This document shows, piece by piece, positions 22,947 through 33,975 of a stretch of 64,000 bases of DNA (position 1 is the stretch's first letter; each line of letters begins with the position of its first letter). The notes beneath the pieces are model-generated. The model did no database searches. It worked only from the letters and a program-made list of their open reading frames with translations, and was not told the origin of the DNA. Position numbers and translations under genes: made by a program. The DNA is from Haberlea rhodopensis (lineage: Eukaryota; Streptophyta; Magnoliopsida; Lamiales; Gesneriaceae). The stretch is from NCBI GenBank assembly GCA_907163345.1, contig CAJQUN010000002.1, positions 43,315,754-43,379,753 on the forward strand, written 5' to 3'.

Positions 22947-25015
22947 TGTAAGGACCCTAATCCTTAAGTGCGGATTAAATGCATAATTAGAGCTAATATA
23001 AATGATCAGAGTAATTAATCGTGTTGAGGCTATGAGCCTAAGAGTTACATGCCAAAATGAGGACTATCAATGGATTAATTACATTCCCCATCAAAAGAAT
23101 GTTATCAATTATAGTTTTACACTACTCCTAGAGTAGACACTATACAAAATAATCATGTCCTTCATCTACCAAAATTGCTCTTCAAGCTCACGGTCTCAAC
23201 CCGTCTTAGCCCCCTTCATATCATGCCAAAAGTACCTACAAGGACAACCCCCAAACATGAGCAATGATAACATTCATATACAACACAATATGAATATAAA
23301 GCGTAAATGCATAATCATAATAAAACACTTCCTGTTTTTCCCATGCATTTCAAACACTTCCCGTTTGGTTGTCCCTGTACCATAACTCATGAGTATAATC
23401 AATAGATTATTTTCAATGGTCTACACATGTCATGACATAATACCATCTCATCAATATCAAATACCAAACACCAATCCCTAGTCTGTCCATCACAATGTAT
23501 TTTAATGCCCATCGCTTATTTACATATAGGCGGCATAGAATAACCTCGCTTCAATGGACATGCGGTACTCCCACCCCTCGCCTCACATTGAGCGGCAAAT
23601 ATCCTTTCCTCGCCCTATATGATAACCACGCTCAAATGTGACATGCGGCGCTCCCACCCCTTGCTTCACATTTAGCGGAACCAAAACAAATTGCGGCAAG
23701 CATTAAAATCATCAAGGGATGAACACGACTCATGGGATGTGCACCAATAATCATATGCATCTACAATCATCATGCATAATTCAACATGTATTTGCATCCA
23801 CAATGCAATAATCCCATATATACTCGCATCCACAATGCATAAACAATGAGTATATTAGATACATGTACCGTTGGGTGCCCGTGCGTCCTCTACGTACCTT
23901 TCCAAAAATAGGATGTGGTAGGACTTCAATTCCTTGGCTGTGTTGCCACCTGGGATGGTTCTACACATTCACACAAATCAATATTAGAACCCAATAATAG
24001 TCCAATACCAAAAATCCCACAAAAATATCCAAAAACATCAATTTTGGTGTCTCGCGATCGATCGCCATATAGCCCCGATCGATCGCGAGACCACACTGCC
24101 TCGCCCAACAAAAAATTTCAATCCGCGATCGATCGCTGAGTTTGCGCCGATCGATCGCGACCTCGCCGATCGATCGCGCCAAACTCGCGATCGATCGCTG
24201 AAGGCTACTGCCTTCAGCCCTTGCAGCTCGCGATCGATCGCTGGTGGCGCCGATCGATCGCCGAGTCCTGCACACCCGATTTTCAGGCACTATTCACCCA
24301 TCTCCTTCCCCAACTCAAACAAACTCAAATAATCAAACATCCACCATACCAAATCACTACAAATCTTCAATAAACATCATCATACAACCATAAATCTAAC
24401 ACTCACCCAAAAATAACACCAACTCATACAAACCCATTTCAAAACCCTTCAAACCATTTCAAACTCAAATAAAATACCACAAAATCAACAATGAGGTATC
24501 CATACCTCTTGGGGACTTCAAATCTCCCAATAAACTCCACAAAACAAGATTTTTGGAAGGGTTTCTCTCCACCCTTAAGCACAAAAACGAAAATGGACAA
24601 AGGAAGGGTTTGGGAGGTGTTATTTGGGAAAGTTGAAAAGTGAGAGTGAAATGTATGGTGGGGGTTTGGGGTAATAAAGTGTGTTAATTAATTAAAATGC
24701 ATTCCACAATCCCATGGTGTATAAAACACCCCAACAATATATTTTTTAAAAGCATTAATCCAAAATGCACCAAATATCAATTAAACTCATGATTTCCAAT
24801 TAATTGCTACCCATGGCAAATAAATCATGCTAATAACCATTTCCCAAACATGCACAACATGCGCCCTGAAATGCCCTCCCGGGTCACTCTATCATGTGAC
24901 TAAGCATTTCAACACATTAATTAAATCCAGCACATAATCAATTAATTACCATCATAATTAATCATATAAACACAATTAATGCCCAATTGCAATTAATCAT
25001 TTCGGGGATATCACA
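22947..25015 (+). mobile_element. Solo LTR, 2,069 bp, gypsy-like
   Basis: It begins TGTAAGGACCC and ends GATATCACA, flanked by the perfect 5-bp duplication GATTG (22942-22946 and 25016-25020). No internal region or partner LTR is present, so it is the product of LTR-LTR recombination. It carries eight GATCGATC cores between 24056 and 24259 and CGGCA-rich tandem words at 23530-23690. Confidence 0.85.
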
Positions 25016-25020
25016 GATTG

Positions 25021-26720
25021 TTATATTTATACTTGGCCTTATGAAACCATAAAAGGACATAATATCCGTTCACGAAAAAACCTCCACAAACTTTTCCGGC
25101 AGAATCTCGGGCTTTCGAACACCAGGATACGGTGCTCGAGCGCCCAGCTTGCTGCCCAAAAAATTGGGCAATGCTCGGGCGCTGCCCAGACTGCCTGGAT
25201 TTTCCCAGGGCAGTATTTTTTTTGTCATTTTTTGATCGTTTTGTCATTTATCAAGTATTCGAGTTTTTCCACGTGTCCAACTTGCTTAATTTCAATTCAT
25301 TAAGCATATTTTTCCAACTATCCCCACGTGAATTAAAATTAATGCATGAATGCAATGGGTGCCTTTTACGAATCATTATAGCATCTGGAGATGTAGCTTG
25401 CGGCTTTGAACCTTCCGTAGTATTATCCAATCGGATTTATTGACTTAATAGTGAACTTAAAGTCTTGAATTATTTAGTAGTTTGTGTAAATCGAGACAAT
25501 TGAACCCACATCATAACAACTCTAACCTTCGTATTGGTTTTAAGGTTGTGTCCGTATCGGCCATGGATTACGTTTGGTTTCGTAAGTGCTTTCCAATTTT
25601 TGCAGCGGTCACACTTCACACTTACGTAAGTGATCTCCTAAAACAATATCCCGCTATAATTCAACATATCCTTATATGCCTTAGGAATCATTAAAGACTT
25701 TTTGCCTATCCTCGTACCCTCTTTGCAGGCTACATCTCTTATCATAGGAATGGGTTGAAGATTGATCTCCAAGATGTGTATACATTCTTATAATTTAGTT
25801 GTCCATTTTTGACCCTAGATCTTGGGATATCCAATCAACAAGTTTGGGTAGCCACTATGAGATTTTGACTACAGGGTTTTAACCTCATTCCCACTTTTAA
25901 ATAATCTCTTGGTTAACCATTCATAAGCGGATCCACGGTTTTCTCACATAACAAAATAAGATTATGCATATAAAGATCATTAATTCATATGAGGGATTGT
26001 TGAAAATTTGAATTAAATCAAAAGAAAGAAAAGAGGTCGCACGATCGATCGCAGATAATGCCGCAATCGATCGCGGCAAGGCAGTAGCTTTCCTTTGATC
26101 GCGCCCCAAGTCGTGATCGATCGTGCCCTGCGCAGAGTTGTGTGTTTTCACGTTTGACTACGCTTTTTCATGATGGGATACCTCCAAATGGTGTATTTTT
26201 GGACATATCTCTTGGTATACTATAAATATAACATCCCTCACTTGAATTTCGAAATTGATGCCACGTTTTAAAGATCAAAATCTGAGTATTTTGTGTATTT
26301 TCATCCTTGTTCTTGTTAAGCGCTTTTAAACCTTTGTGGTATAAATGATTTGTGATTTGGAGTGCTCCTATCATAAATCATAGTCGTTGTATCTTGAAAG
26401 ACAAATTGCCAATTGAACTGTTACGGGGCAAAATTATCTTAAGGACGGAGATTCCAAATCACACATCGGCATTTCTACTACAAAGCCATTTATTGTTTTT
26501 GCTTGTTACCTTCCTAGATAAATATCCAATAAATTTTGAACAACATTTTCAACCAAAGAAAAACATTTATTAAAACTTGACAAGAAAACTCCAGGAATAG
26601 AGAAATAATAGATATAGCAACGCTTCGTTGCTCAATTCTCGATTAAACAAACAGGTACTATGAATTATTGAATTACAAGAAGATCTATTCCAATTCTTTT
26701 ATTTAGATAAATAAAATTCC
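25021..26720. repeat. LTR/UTR mosaic, non-coding, including an LTR fragment at 25990-26560
   Basis: 25990-26560 repeats the 22085-22560 family (GAAAATTTGAATTAAATCAA, palindromes at 26043 and 26115). 25125-25200 contains nested CG-rich inverted repeats. 25440-25980 reads like a copia LTR/leader (GATCCACGGTTTTCTCACAT) but no ORF supports it. This segment continues the sequence interrupted by the solo LTR. Confidence 0.45.
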
Positions 26721-26728
26721 AAAACAAC

Positions 26729-27256
26729 CTAAGATGCAATAGCAGCAATTCTCATTCCAGCTTGACAATGTCCCGGAACACCACAAATAAAATAATTGCC
26801 CCCTTTATTAAGCCTTATTTTATCATTGCCAGAACTATATATTTTTGCATGTGGTGGAACTTTGCATGAATCGTAGCCTGCCTTGTCCACCCCCACCACA
26901 TTGTGTTCCTCTCCCTCTGTGATGTAATCAAACTCTGCAATATTCAGGAAAAAAATTATGTCGGGAACAATAGCCAATAACGATTTAATTTTGGATATTG
27001 TACAATTTAAAGATTTTGAATTACACCGTTACAGTAGCTATAACTTTTGATAAAGCGGTGAACTGTTTGATTATATAAACTAATGCTTACCAAGGATATC
27101 TCCTGCCCTAAATCTCTTGCCATGTTCCCAGCCTTCAACACCAAAATCCCAGCCTGAAGAATCTCCAACAATATATGTCGCTGCATCCACCTTTCGGATG
27201 TGATTAACGAGTCCCGATATCATAATAATCGCAAAAAATGCGCTAAATTTCTTCAT
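26729..27256 (-). CDS. Plantacyanin-type basic blue copper protein (phytocyanin)
   Basis: Two exons, 27256-27091 and 26934-26729, join in frame to 123 residues. Phytocyanins bind a type I copper in the apoplast; plantacyanins are linked to cell-wall redox and pollen-tube guidance, though the exact reaction is unknown. The signal peptide is FSAFFAIIMISGLVNH, followed by ATYIVGDSSGWDFGVEGWE. The copper ligands are visible: His in EEHNVVGV, then Cys, His and Met in CGVPGHCQAGM. Met as axial ligand and the absence of a proline-rich or GPI tail point to plantacyanin rather than stellacyanin or uclacyanin. The single intron lies in the usual place, after RAGDIL. Size and ligand set are complete, so the gene looks functional. 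Confidence 0.94.
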
Positions 27257-27362
27257 TTTTTGAATCCTAACTTTAAAGCAACTTTGGGACTCAAGTAGCT
27301 AGATTGTTTCTTTTTTTTCTTAATTCTGGATTGAATGGGTAAAAAGTAGCGAGAAAGGTCAT

Positions 27363-27370
27363 TATTTATA
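27363..27370 (-). promoter_or_regulatory. Candidate TATA box of the plantacyanin gene
   Basis: TATAAATA on the minus strand lies about 107 bp upstream of the ATG, which would leave a 5' UTR of roughly 75-80 nt. It is the only good TATA match nearby. Confidence 0.5.
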
Positions 27371-28084
27371 GTGTTATTCAAGTAAAATCGGAGCAAAATA
27401 ATTAATTAATATTTCTTAAAGTAATTGTGAAGATTTTGTAAGATTTTTATTTTACAAATGGTAATAAATAATAATAATTGAATTGAATTTTTTCTAGGAC
27501 CTCGTATAATTTGGATAGTTGTTTAAATTTGTTGACTTGCTTTGGAAGGGGCATACCAAAACTAAATAAATAAATAAAAGTTTGATTTAATCCACTATAA
27601 ATGTAAACATTAAGGCAACAAAGCTAATTATATATATATATATAGACAAATAAAAAAATACATGTCATTCATTAATAAAAAGTTTATTTTTTTCCAAGTT
27701 TTTGAATATAGTGATTCTATTAATAAATTCTTAGTTCCATGTAAGGGATCGGAAATTATTAAAAACATTTCTTCCACAATACCTTGGTCAAAGATTAAAA
27801 TAAGTTTTGACTATGATTATTTGGTTGGCTTTTCATAATTATGGAAATTAAAGATTATGTTCCAAGAATTGAGTACTTATCCACAAAATGTTTGCCAAGA
27901 ATTATATGAATATATACAGGATATATATATTTATTTATTTATATATATTTAATATAGTATGGATTTAACGAATATTTAAATATAGTTAAATGCTATATGT
28001 ATGCTATATTTCATAATTAGTATCGATTTAACCCATATTTAAAAAATAAAAATAAAAAAACTTTTTTAAAAATCTCCAATATAT
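27371..28084. other. AT-rich intergenic DNA
   Basis: Microsatellite-like (TA)n at 27630-27645 and TTTATTTATATATA near 27930 are the only structured features. No gene is seen. Confidence 0.5.
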
Positions 28085-28205
28085 TGCCATTATTTTTAAA
28101 AATAATGGCAATCTTCATTCCCGCCTCACAATGCCCAGCAAAAACTGCAAATGATAAAAATTTTGGCCCTTCACAACTGATTTCTCCCACTTTGATACAC
28201 ATTGG
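28085..28205 (-). pseudogene. Fragment of a second plantacyanin gene
   Basis: The minus strand encodes KFLSFAVFAGHCEAGMKIAI, matching the copper-loop end of the neighbouring plantacyanin (FICGVPGHCQAGMRIAAI). The Cys ligand position is lost (FAVFAGHC instead of FICGVPGHC), no first exon is seen and the frame runs into unrelated sequence. The location 0.9 kb upstream in the same orientation suggests a decayed tandem duplicate. Confidence 0.65.
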
Positions 28206-28275
28206 CCCCGCGAGGAGTTAGTTCATCCGCTGTACCCGCCCCTGTTCACGCTCTGTGATCCCCAGGAAATGAGAT

Positions 28276-28422
28276 GCTAGCATATGTGCACTATCCTAAC
28301 AATAGATCTAATGATCAAGAATTGATTTGGGTATATGGAGTCCACATATATGTGTGGACCCCACATACCCAAATCAATTCTTGACCCTTGGATCTAACAT
28401 TGGGTTTTCCCCATATGTTAGC
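28276..28422. mobile_element. Foldback MITE with long inverted arms
   Basis: Arms of about 60-70 bp pair almost throughout: AAGAATTGATTTGGGTATAT on the left against the complement of ATACCCAAATCAATTCTTGA on the right. The ends are GCTAGCATATG and the complement GCTAACATATG. CTGTGATCCCC occurs as a direct repeat outside both ends (about 28252 and 28432). The target duplication is not certain. Confidence 0.7.
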
Positions 28423-28544
28423 AAGGAATAACCTGTGATCCCCGGGTCTGTAATTAAGTACTGCAAATCAGCAACAAATCATATGCATTTTCAGTCCATT
28501 TCTCAATCAATCTTTAAGAAATTAATAGGAATAAATCATTAAAC

Positions 28545-28940
28545 GTCTTTGCAGTTTGAGTCCATTCCCGGTTCAGCCTCTAAAGCATTAAGTGACCTGG
28601 TTTAGTTCCTAAAATTTTAAAAAAAATTCCTAGTTCAATCCCTAAAGCTTTTAGTGACCCGGTTTGGTACCTAAAGTTAAAAAAAATCGTGGTTCAGTCC
28701 CAACATTAAGTCGACGGCGAGAAATAAATGGAAAGAGACTTATTCAAGAATTTTTTAAAAAAATAGGAAAAAAGCCGGATCTGGTTTGTTCTTAATTTAA
28801 TCCTAAAGTTTAAGCATATTCCTAACTTAATCCCTCCCTGTTTGCTTTTGGCCATTGACTTAACCTCGTGGACTGAATTGGATTTTTATTCTGAAATATT
28901 AGGACTAAATCGGGTCATTGAAAACTTTAAAATGCTTAGC
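28545..28940. repeat. Degenerate tandem repeats of the CCTAAAGCTTTAAGTGACC type
   Basis: Two ~63-bp units (28563-28625 and 28626-28688) share TTCARYCYCTAAAGCWTTWA, GTGACCYGGTTTRGTWCCTA and AAAGTT. The remainder, to 28940, resembles the repeat at 5475-5590. This layout recalls non-autonomous DNA transposon relics common in plants. Confidence 0.5.
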
Positions 28941-29039
28941 TTCGCATCTTATACAAAACTTATAGCTCCATCACTGGATTAAGCTATTGGGCAAATATTA
29001 TTTTGGGTTTTTAAATGTAGAAGCTGATACTACATTATC

Positions 29040-29390
29040 ATCATTCAGATTAAAATTTTGTTGATTGCATTTATAATTTATCTCTATACAAAATTGTCAT
29101 GAAATACGACAAAAAGAACTACCATACTCTCTTAATATATTATTTCCGTTCTTCCTAAAATACTTGATGTAATAATAATTAATGATTTTTTTTAAAAAAA
29201 ATTATCATGTTTCCCGCTATGAAAAAATATGGATATATTGGGAAAAAAATTTAATATATTGTACAGATAAAAAAACAACTACAGATGTATATTTCAATTG
29301 ATAATAGTGTAGACAATTTTTTTTACAACTGTTACGATACTTGTAATATTATATTTTTTAACAACCTTAATATATTGCGATACTTGTATA
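29040..29390. repeat. Second copy of the 21.2-kb dispersed duplication
   Basis: It aligns with 21290-21560 word by word with small indels. The alignment resumes at about 33985-34025 after the nested DNA transposons. Confidence 0.6.
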
Positions 29391-29779
29391 CTAAGGTATC
29401 GCTTGGTTTGAATAATGTTATAATAATATGATAATGAAAGAAGGATAAGAAATTGAAATATATGAATAAATATAATAGTGTGATAAGATATATGGTGTTT
29501 GGTATAATTTTAGAATGATGGATTAATTTTATATACTTACCAAAGTAGCCTCAACTATCACCTTCTTTTCCATTGCACATCCTCTCCTTCTGTCTGCTTT
29601 TCTTATTTTTTATTTTTGCCAAAATATGGATTTTCTCTTCTTCCAACCTACCATCTTCTATTTCCTTGTTTCTTCTCTGCAAAATTCATCCTTATATCTC
29701 ATCTTCATTTTTTTTTTTGAAATTTTCAATAAAGGTAAATTTTGTGAGCCTTACAAGAATAATTTCATCTCCAAAATCC

Positions 29780-29905
29780 CATGGCTAGGTCAAGAAGCCC
29801 CAATGCTTCCACCATAGAATAGTTGCCTAGGGCATTTCCTGAAATCAGCAAGTACAAAAAATCCACGAAACTCCTCATACACAGGCTGATCAGAATTGTT
29901 CTATG
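29780..29905 (+). pseudogene. Possible histone H3-like fragment
   Basis: The plus frame opens MARSRSPNAST and, after a stop, reads EISKYKKSTKLLIHRL, close to the H3 segment EIRKYQKSTELLIRKL (11 of 16 identical by eye). The N-tail lacks the H3 lysine pattern and the rest of the fold is absent. If real, it is a decayed retro-copy. Chance similarity is not excluded. Confidence 0.3.
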
Positions 29906-30475
29906 ATGGCCATCGCCGAGGAGAATGGCCACACCATTACCTCCATGCCCTTCAAAGGAGACTGGAAAGGAGTTGCCTAGGTTCAATTTCATGGATTTTC
30001 AGTGTAAAGAATCCTCATTTACAGTCTGAATTCAGGATTGCATATGTATTCAAGAATCTCGCTTGCTAAGTTCAGGTTCAAAATATTGTAAAATAGCGAA
30101 AAAGAAAAGTTGACGGTATGTAGGTAAATTGAATGAAGGAGATGATTTATCACTAGGAGTGCTTATTGGCTTGAACCGGTCCGGTCCGATCCGGACCGGA
30201 ACCGGCCGGTTCCGGGGCCGTTAAGGTCGGAACCGGTCAGGTAAGGAACCTGATCGGTTCCGGTTCTGGTTCCAACCGGTTCCGGGCCGAACCGGTCCAT
30301 TTTTTTTTCGTATGTTTTTTTTTAAAAAAAAATTTCAAAAACTTTTATTTATTTTTTATTTAATGTTGTAAATGTTTCCCCAATATTCATCACAAATTCA
30401 ATATATTCCTTCTTCATTTCATAATATAGATGAATAGATAGCAATTAAAAAATCAAAATAAAAAAATATTGCTGT

Positions 30476-32708
30476 TTAGCACTCTTCATAATTGATAAGT
30501 ATTGTTTTTGCGTTCTCTTCTTCTTGCTCGTCATAATGGTTTACGAATTCGTCAACCGCCCCATCTCTTCTATTCTTACATTCTGCTTCAAACCAATCTT
30601 TAAGTAACGTGAGCATGCATAACGAATCAGCAGAGAGACTACTTCTGTATTCTCAAATAATTCGGCCACATGCTGAGAATGCAGATTCAGAAGCGACGCT
30701 TGAAGCTTGTACCGCATACACGTCTCTAGCCATTTTGGCTAAGATGGGGAATTGTGCCGCATTTGACTTCCACCATTGTAACACGTCGAAGTTGTCTTCC
30801 GTTACAAATTGATAATTCAGATAAATTTGCAACTCAATCGACGTGCTAGTAGAAGCTCCTTTTCCCTTAAGTTATTCCTGCCCAGCGGTCTAAGCAAATT
30901 GATGCCCCCACCTTTAGTTTGAGCTTGTGGTTGTTCTTCAGCAGACCTTTGTTGCGATGATTCACTTGCCTGTTGATTATAATACAATTGAAACATATTT
31001 TGAAGAGATTGCATTGTGGACGTCTTTTGATCGTCAACAACCTTCCCCAAAAATTTAGCATATTATTCAAAAAAGATCTCAAATGAAGATAAACATTGAC
31101 TAGGATCTAGCAATATTGCGATGCAGTGCACGTGTGGGATTTGTTCCCAATATTTTATAAATTTAGTTTCCATTGCACTAACAAAAGAATGCAAGTCATA
31201 GTCATCTCTAAATTCTATAAACTTATCAAACATATTAAATACTAAATGAAGAAAATAAACGGAAGTTGGATAAGTAACACCGGAGAAGCGTTCCGTCGCT
31301 TCTTTGAAAGTACCTAACAATGATACACAATTTTCAACAAATTCCCAATCATCATTAGTCAAATAAATACTACCATCGCTATCAGGCATTTGATATGAAT
31401 TATAAAATGGAGTTAAAATATCTTTGTAAGGTAACATAGCATTCAACAAATTGTACAATGAATTCCACCTAGTTTCTATTGGTGATGGAAAAAGAAGATG
31501 CTTTAAACCATTAGATAAACATAATTGTTTCCAATCGCGCTTTACACGGCTCGTGCGTAACCATTTAGCGCAGTATTTCATTTTGTCAATACATGCTGAG
31601 TGATTGTCCTCATAACCAACTTTAACAGCCAAATTAATCACATGACATGCACATCTAACATGAAAAAAAACACCATCAAGCATTGGTTTTAGATAGGTCT
31701 TTAAATCACGCATCGCATCATTGTTATTCGCTGCATTGTCTAATGTGATCGAAAATACCTTATCCTGAATTCCATAATGTCTACAAGTGTTGAATACATA
31801 TTTAGCAATACATAACCAGTATGTGCACAATCTAACTCATCTAAAGACAAAATCCATTTTTGCATACACCAATTATCATCAATCCAATGACAAATGACAA
31901 CAAGATATGAATCTGAATTTACATTTGTCCGAATATCGGTTGTTAAGCTAACCCTACAAGGCAAACTAGAAAGATGTTGAAACAATGTATTTCTATATTC
32001 AACAAATACGTCCATACAATTTCTTTTTAGTGTGTGCTTGGAAATATGTTTAAACATGGGTTGTATAGATGAAGCAAATTCAATAAAACCAGCATGTTCA
32101 GCTTGTATAAAAGGTAGTTCACATCTAATCACATATCTAACAAGTGACCTACGGTTAATTTCAGCAGTTAAAATAAAATTCGTGCCAGTGAGAACATTAA
32201 TTTGTGCTTGTGTTGCTTCTCGACCTAATGGTTGTAATGTTGTCTCATCAAAATTATGTTTTTTTACTAAGTGTTTTTTAAATGTTCCAGTGCCTCCACT
32301 GGAACCACTAGCTTTATATGAATATTGCATTTTACATAATTTACATATTGCAACAGATTCATTAGTACCTTCTTTTTGACCGAGTTCAAAATGATCACAT
32401 ATCTTACTTCTTTTGGCACGAGTCGGTTGTCTACTCGCTGCTGTAGTGGCTCCGGATGACTCCACTTGTTGTCTCTCTTGGGCTTGGGCAGCAGGAGGTT
32501 CGACAGGTTGCTCGGGTTGTTGTGGTTCGACATTCATAGAGGAACCACCAACATTGAGGTCAGCAAAAAAATCATAACTTTCATCTAACTCAGGTATTGG
32601 TACGGGCAAATTCGTTGCCGAAGATGAACTCAGTGATAGACGACCCGGGACGAGACCCCGACTACGACCCCGGCTACGACCAGCGCCGCTGCTAGATGAA
32701 GATGCCAT
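30476..32708 (-). pseudogene. hAT transposase (BED zinc finger, RNase H-like fold, C-terminal dimerisation), interrupted
   Basis: It starts at MASSSSSGAGRSRGRSRG (32708). A BED-type zinc finger follows (CDHFELGQ, CKLCKMQ, FKKHLVKKH), about 120-175 residues in. The RNase H-like core shows SLTTDIRTN and, after a frameshift near 31780-31830, FSITLDNAANNNDAM and CHVINLAVK. The C-terminal dimerisation region (VLQWWKSNAAQFPILAKMAR, SVASESAFSACGR) lies at about 30810-30640. It is cut by an in-frame TGA after GRII and continues to a TAA at 30476-30478. Further disruption lies near 31050-31065. In an intact element the enzyme would cut and paste the transposon; this copy cannot. Confidence 0.9.
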
Positions 32709-32868
32709 TATTATATATAAATTGTAGATAGCATAATTGAGAGGAAAATATGAGATTGAAGTATAGAATTGTGAGAAGAATGAATTGTGAGTAAAACAAT
32801 GAAAAATATGCACATATTTATAGATTTCAAAAAATAAAACAAAAAAAAATTAAAAAAAAAAGAAATTG

Positions 32869-32904
32869 AACGTTGGCAACGGCTTTATAGCCGTTGCCAA
32901 CGTT
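32869..32904. repeat. Perfect 15-bp-arm palindrome in the hAT 5' leader
   Basis: AACGTTGGCAACGGC, the loop TTTATA and the exact complement form a perfect hairpin about 160 bp upstream of the transposase ATG. It sits between A-rich and T-rich tracts. Confidence 0.95.
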
Positions 32905-33191
32905 GAACAAATTTTTTTTTTTATTATTATTATTTTTTTTAAAATTTAACCGATTTCGGTTCCGGAACCGGTTCCAAACCGGTAGCACCGGAACCGGTGG
33001 TGCTACCGATTTGGATTTAAAAAAATCGCCCCGGACCGGTTCCGATTTCAGATCGGACTAACCGGTCCGGTTTTGGACCGGGTCCAGATCGACCCGGTCC
33101 GATAAACACCCCTATTTATCACACCACCGAGAAGTGATAAGTAAGAGTTAAGGTACAATAGCTTGGATATTAGAAATGGGTCTTTAAAATC

Positions 33192-33909
33192 CTACGATGC
33201 ACGGATACTGAGACGGCGACACTGACACGACATGACATTGACACGGTGATACATGGACACGGCGGCACAGATTTTCAAAATTGTCAGGATACGACACGGT
33301 GGACACGTGTGTATATATATATATATATATTACAAATACTAGAAATTCACATTTTTAAAATTCTAAAACCATATAAAATTAACAAAAATATTCTTACCAA
33401 ATTCAAGAAACATATAAATAAATGCATGTCACTGTAATCATCATAATATCACTCACATTAACACCAAATACTTATTACTTTAATTAATATAAAGTTTAAC
33501 AAACACGTCCAAATAAAATATCACTATCAAAATATTCTTACTAAATTCAAAATAATATATATAAATGTATGTCACTGAAATCATCATAGTATCACTCATA
33601 CTAACAACAAATGTATATTACTTCAATTAAATAGAGTTTAAGTAATATCTCTAAATTTTATTTTAACAAAAAAAAATTTAAATTGTACAATTAAAACCAA
33701 AAGTGTCATTTCTGTGTCGGACACGGCTCGGACACGCCCATCAGCCATCCAATACGGGTGTCCGATTTTGAGGTGAGTGTGCGATACGGGTGTCTAATTT
33801 TATTTTATTACTAAATAATGGACACGCCATGTGGCATGTTTGACACGTGTCCGATGAGTGTCCGAGGACACTGCACCGAGTGATTTTTAGGAGTGTCTGC
33901 GCATCATAG
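33192..33909. mobile_element. 718-bp MITE with ~17-bp TIRs and 8-bp target duplication
   Basis: The left end is CTACGATGCACGGATACT. The complement of the right end is CTATGATGCGCAGACACT (13 of 17 core bases match). TTAAAATC flanks both sides (33184-33191 and 33910-33917). Subterminal words are ACACGG/CGACAC, and the middle holds two ~130-bp tandem blocks. There is no ORF. The 8-bp duplication fits hAT or Mutator. A related truncated copy lies at 5035. Confidence 0.8.
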
Positions 33910-33975
33910 TTAAAATCAAACCAAACGTAGGATGACTAAGATAATTTTACCTAATCCTTCGTCATCCACCATACC

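Larger units (their letters stand above)
30154..33114 (-). mobile_element. hAT-superfamily DNA transposon, full length but decayed
   Basis: The 2,961-bp element is flanked by the perfect 8-bp duplication TTTATCAC (30146-30153 and 33115-33122). The terminal inverted repeats are TAGGAGTGCTTATTGG and the complement TAGGGGTGTTTATCGG. An 8-bp TSD, TAGGGGTG-type ends and a BED/hAT-C transposase define hAT. Subterminal regions (30170-30300 and 32945-33105) are packed with ACCGG/CCGGT words, plausible transposase-binding sites. Confidence 0.93.
29395..33975. mobile_element. PIF/Harbinger-like element carrying nested transposons (tentative)
   Basis: The termini are GGTATCGCTTGG and, on the complement of the right end, GGTATGGTGGATG. 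The flanking TAA direct repeats lie at 29392-29394 and 33976-33978. The outer TIR and TSD type match the MITE at 9403. The hAT element (30154) and the 718-bp MITE (33192) lie inside. No PIF transposase is seen. The TIR match is short, so this is a moderate call. Confidence 0.4.

Noticed and set aside
23926..24290. Minus ORF of about 109 residues rich in DRS/IDR
   Set aside because: It is a translation of the GATCGATC repeats in the solo LTR. The composition is an artefact of the repeat.
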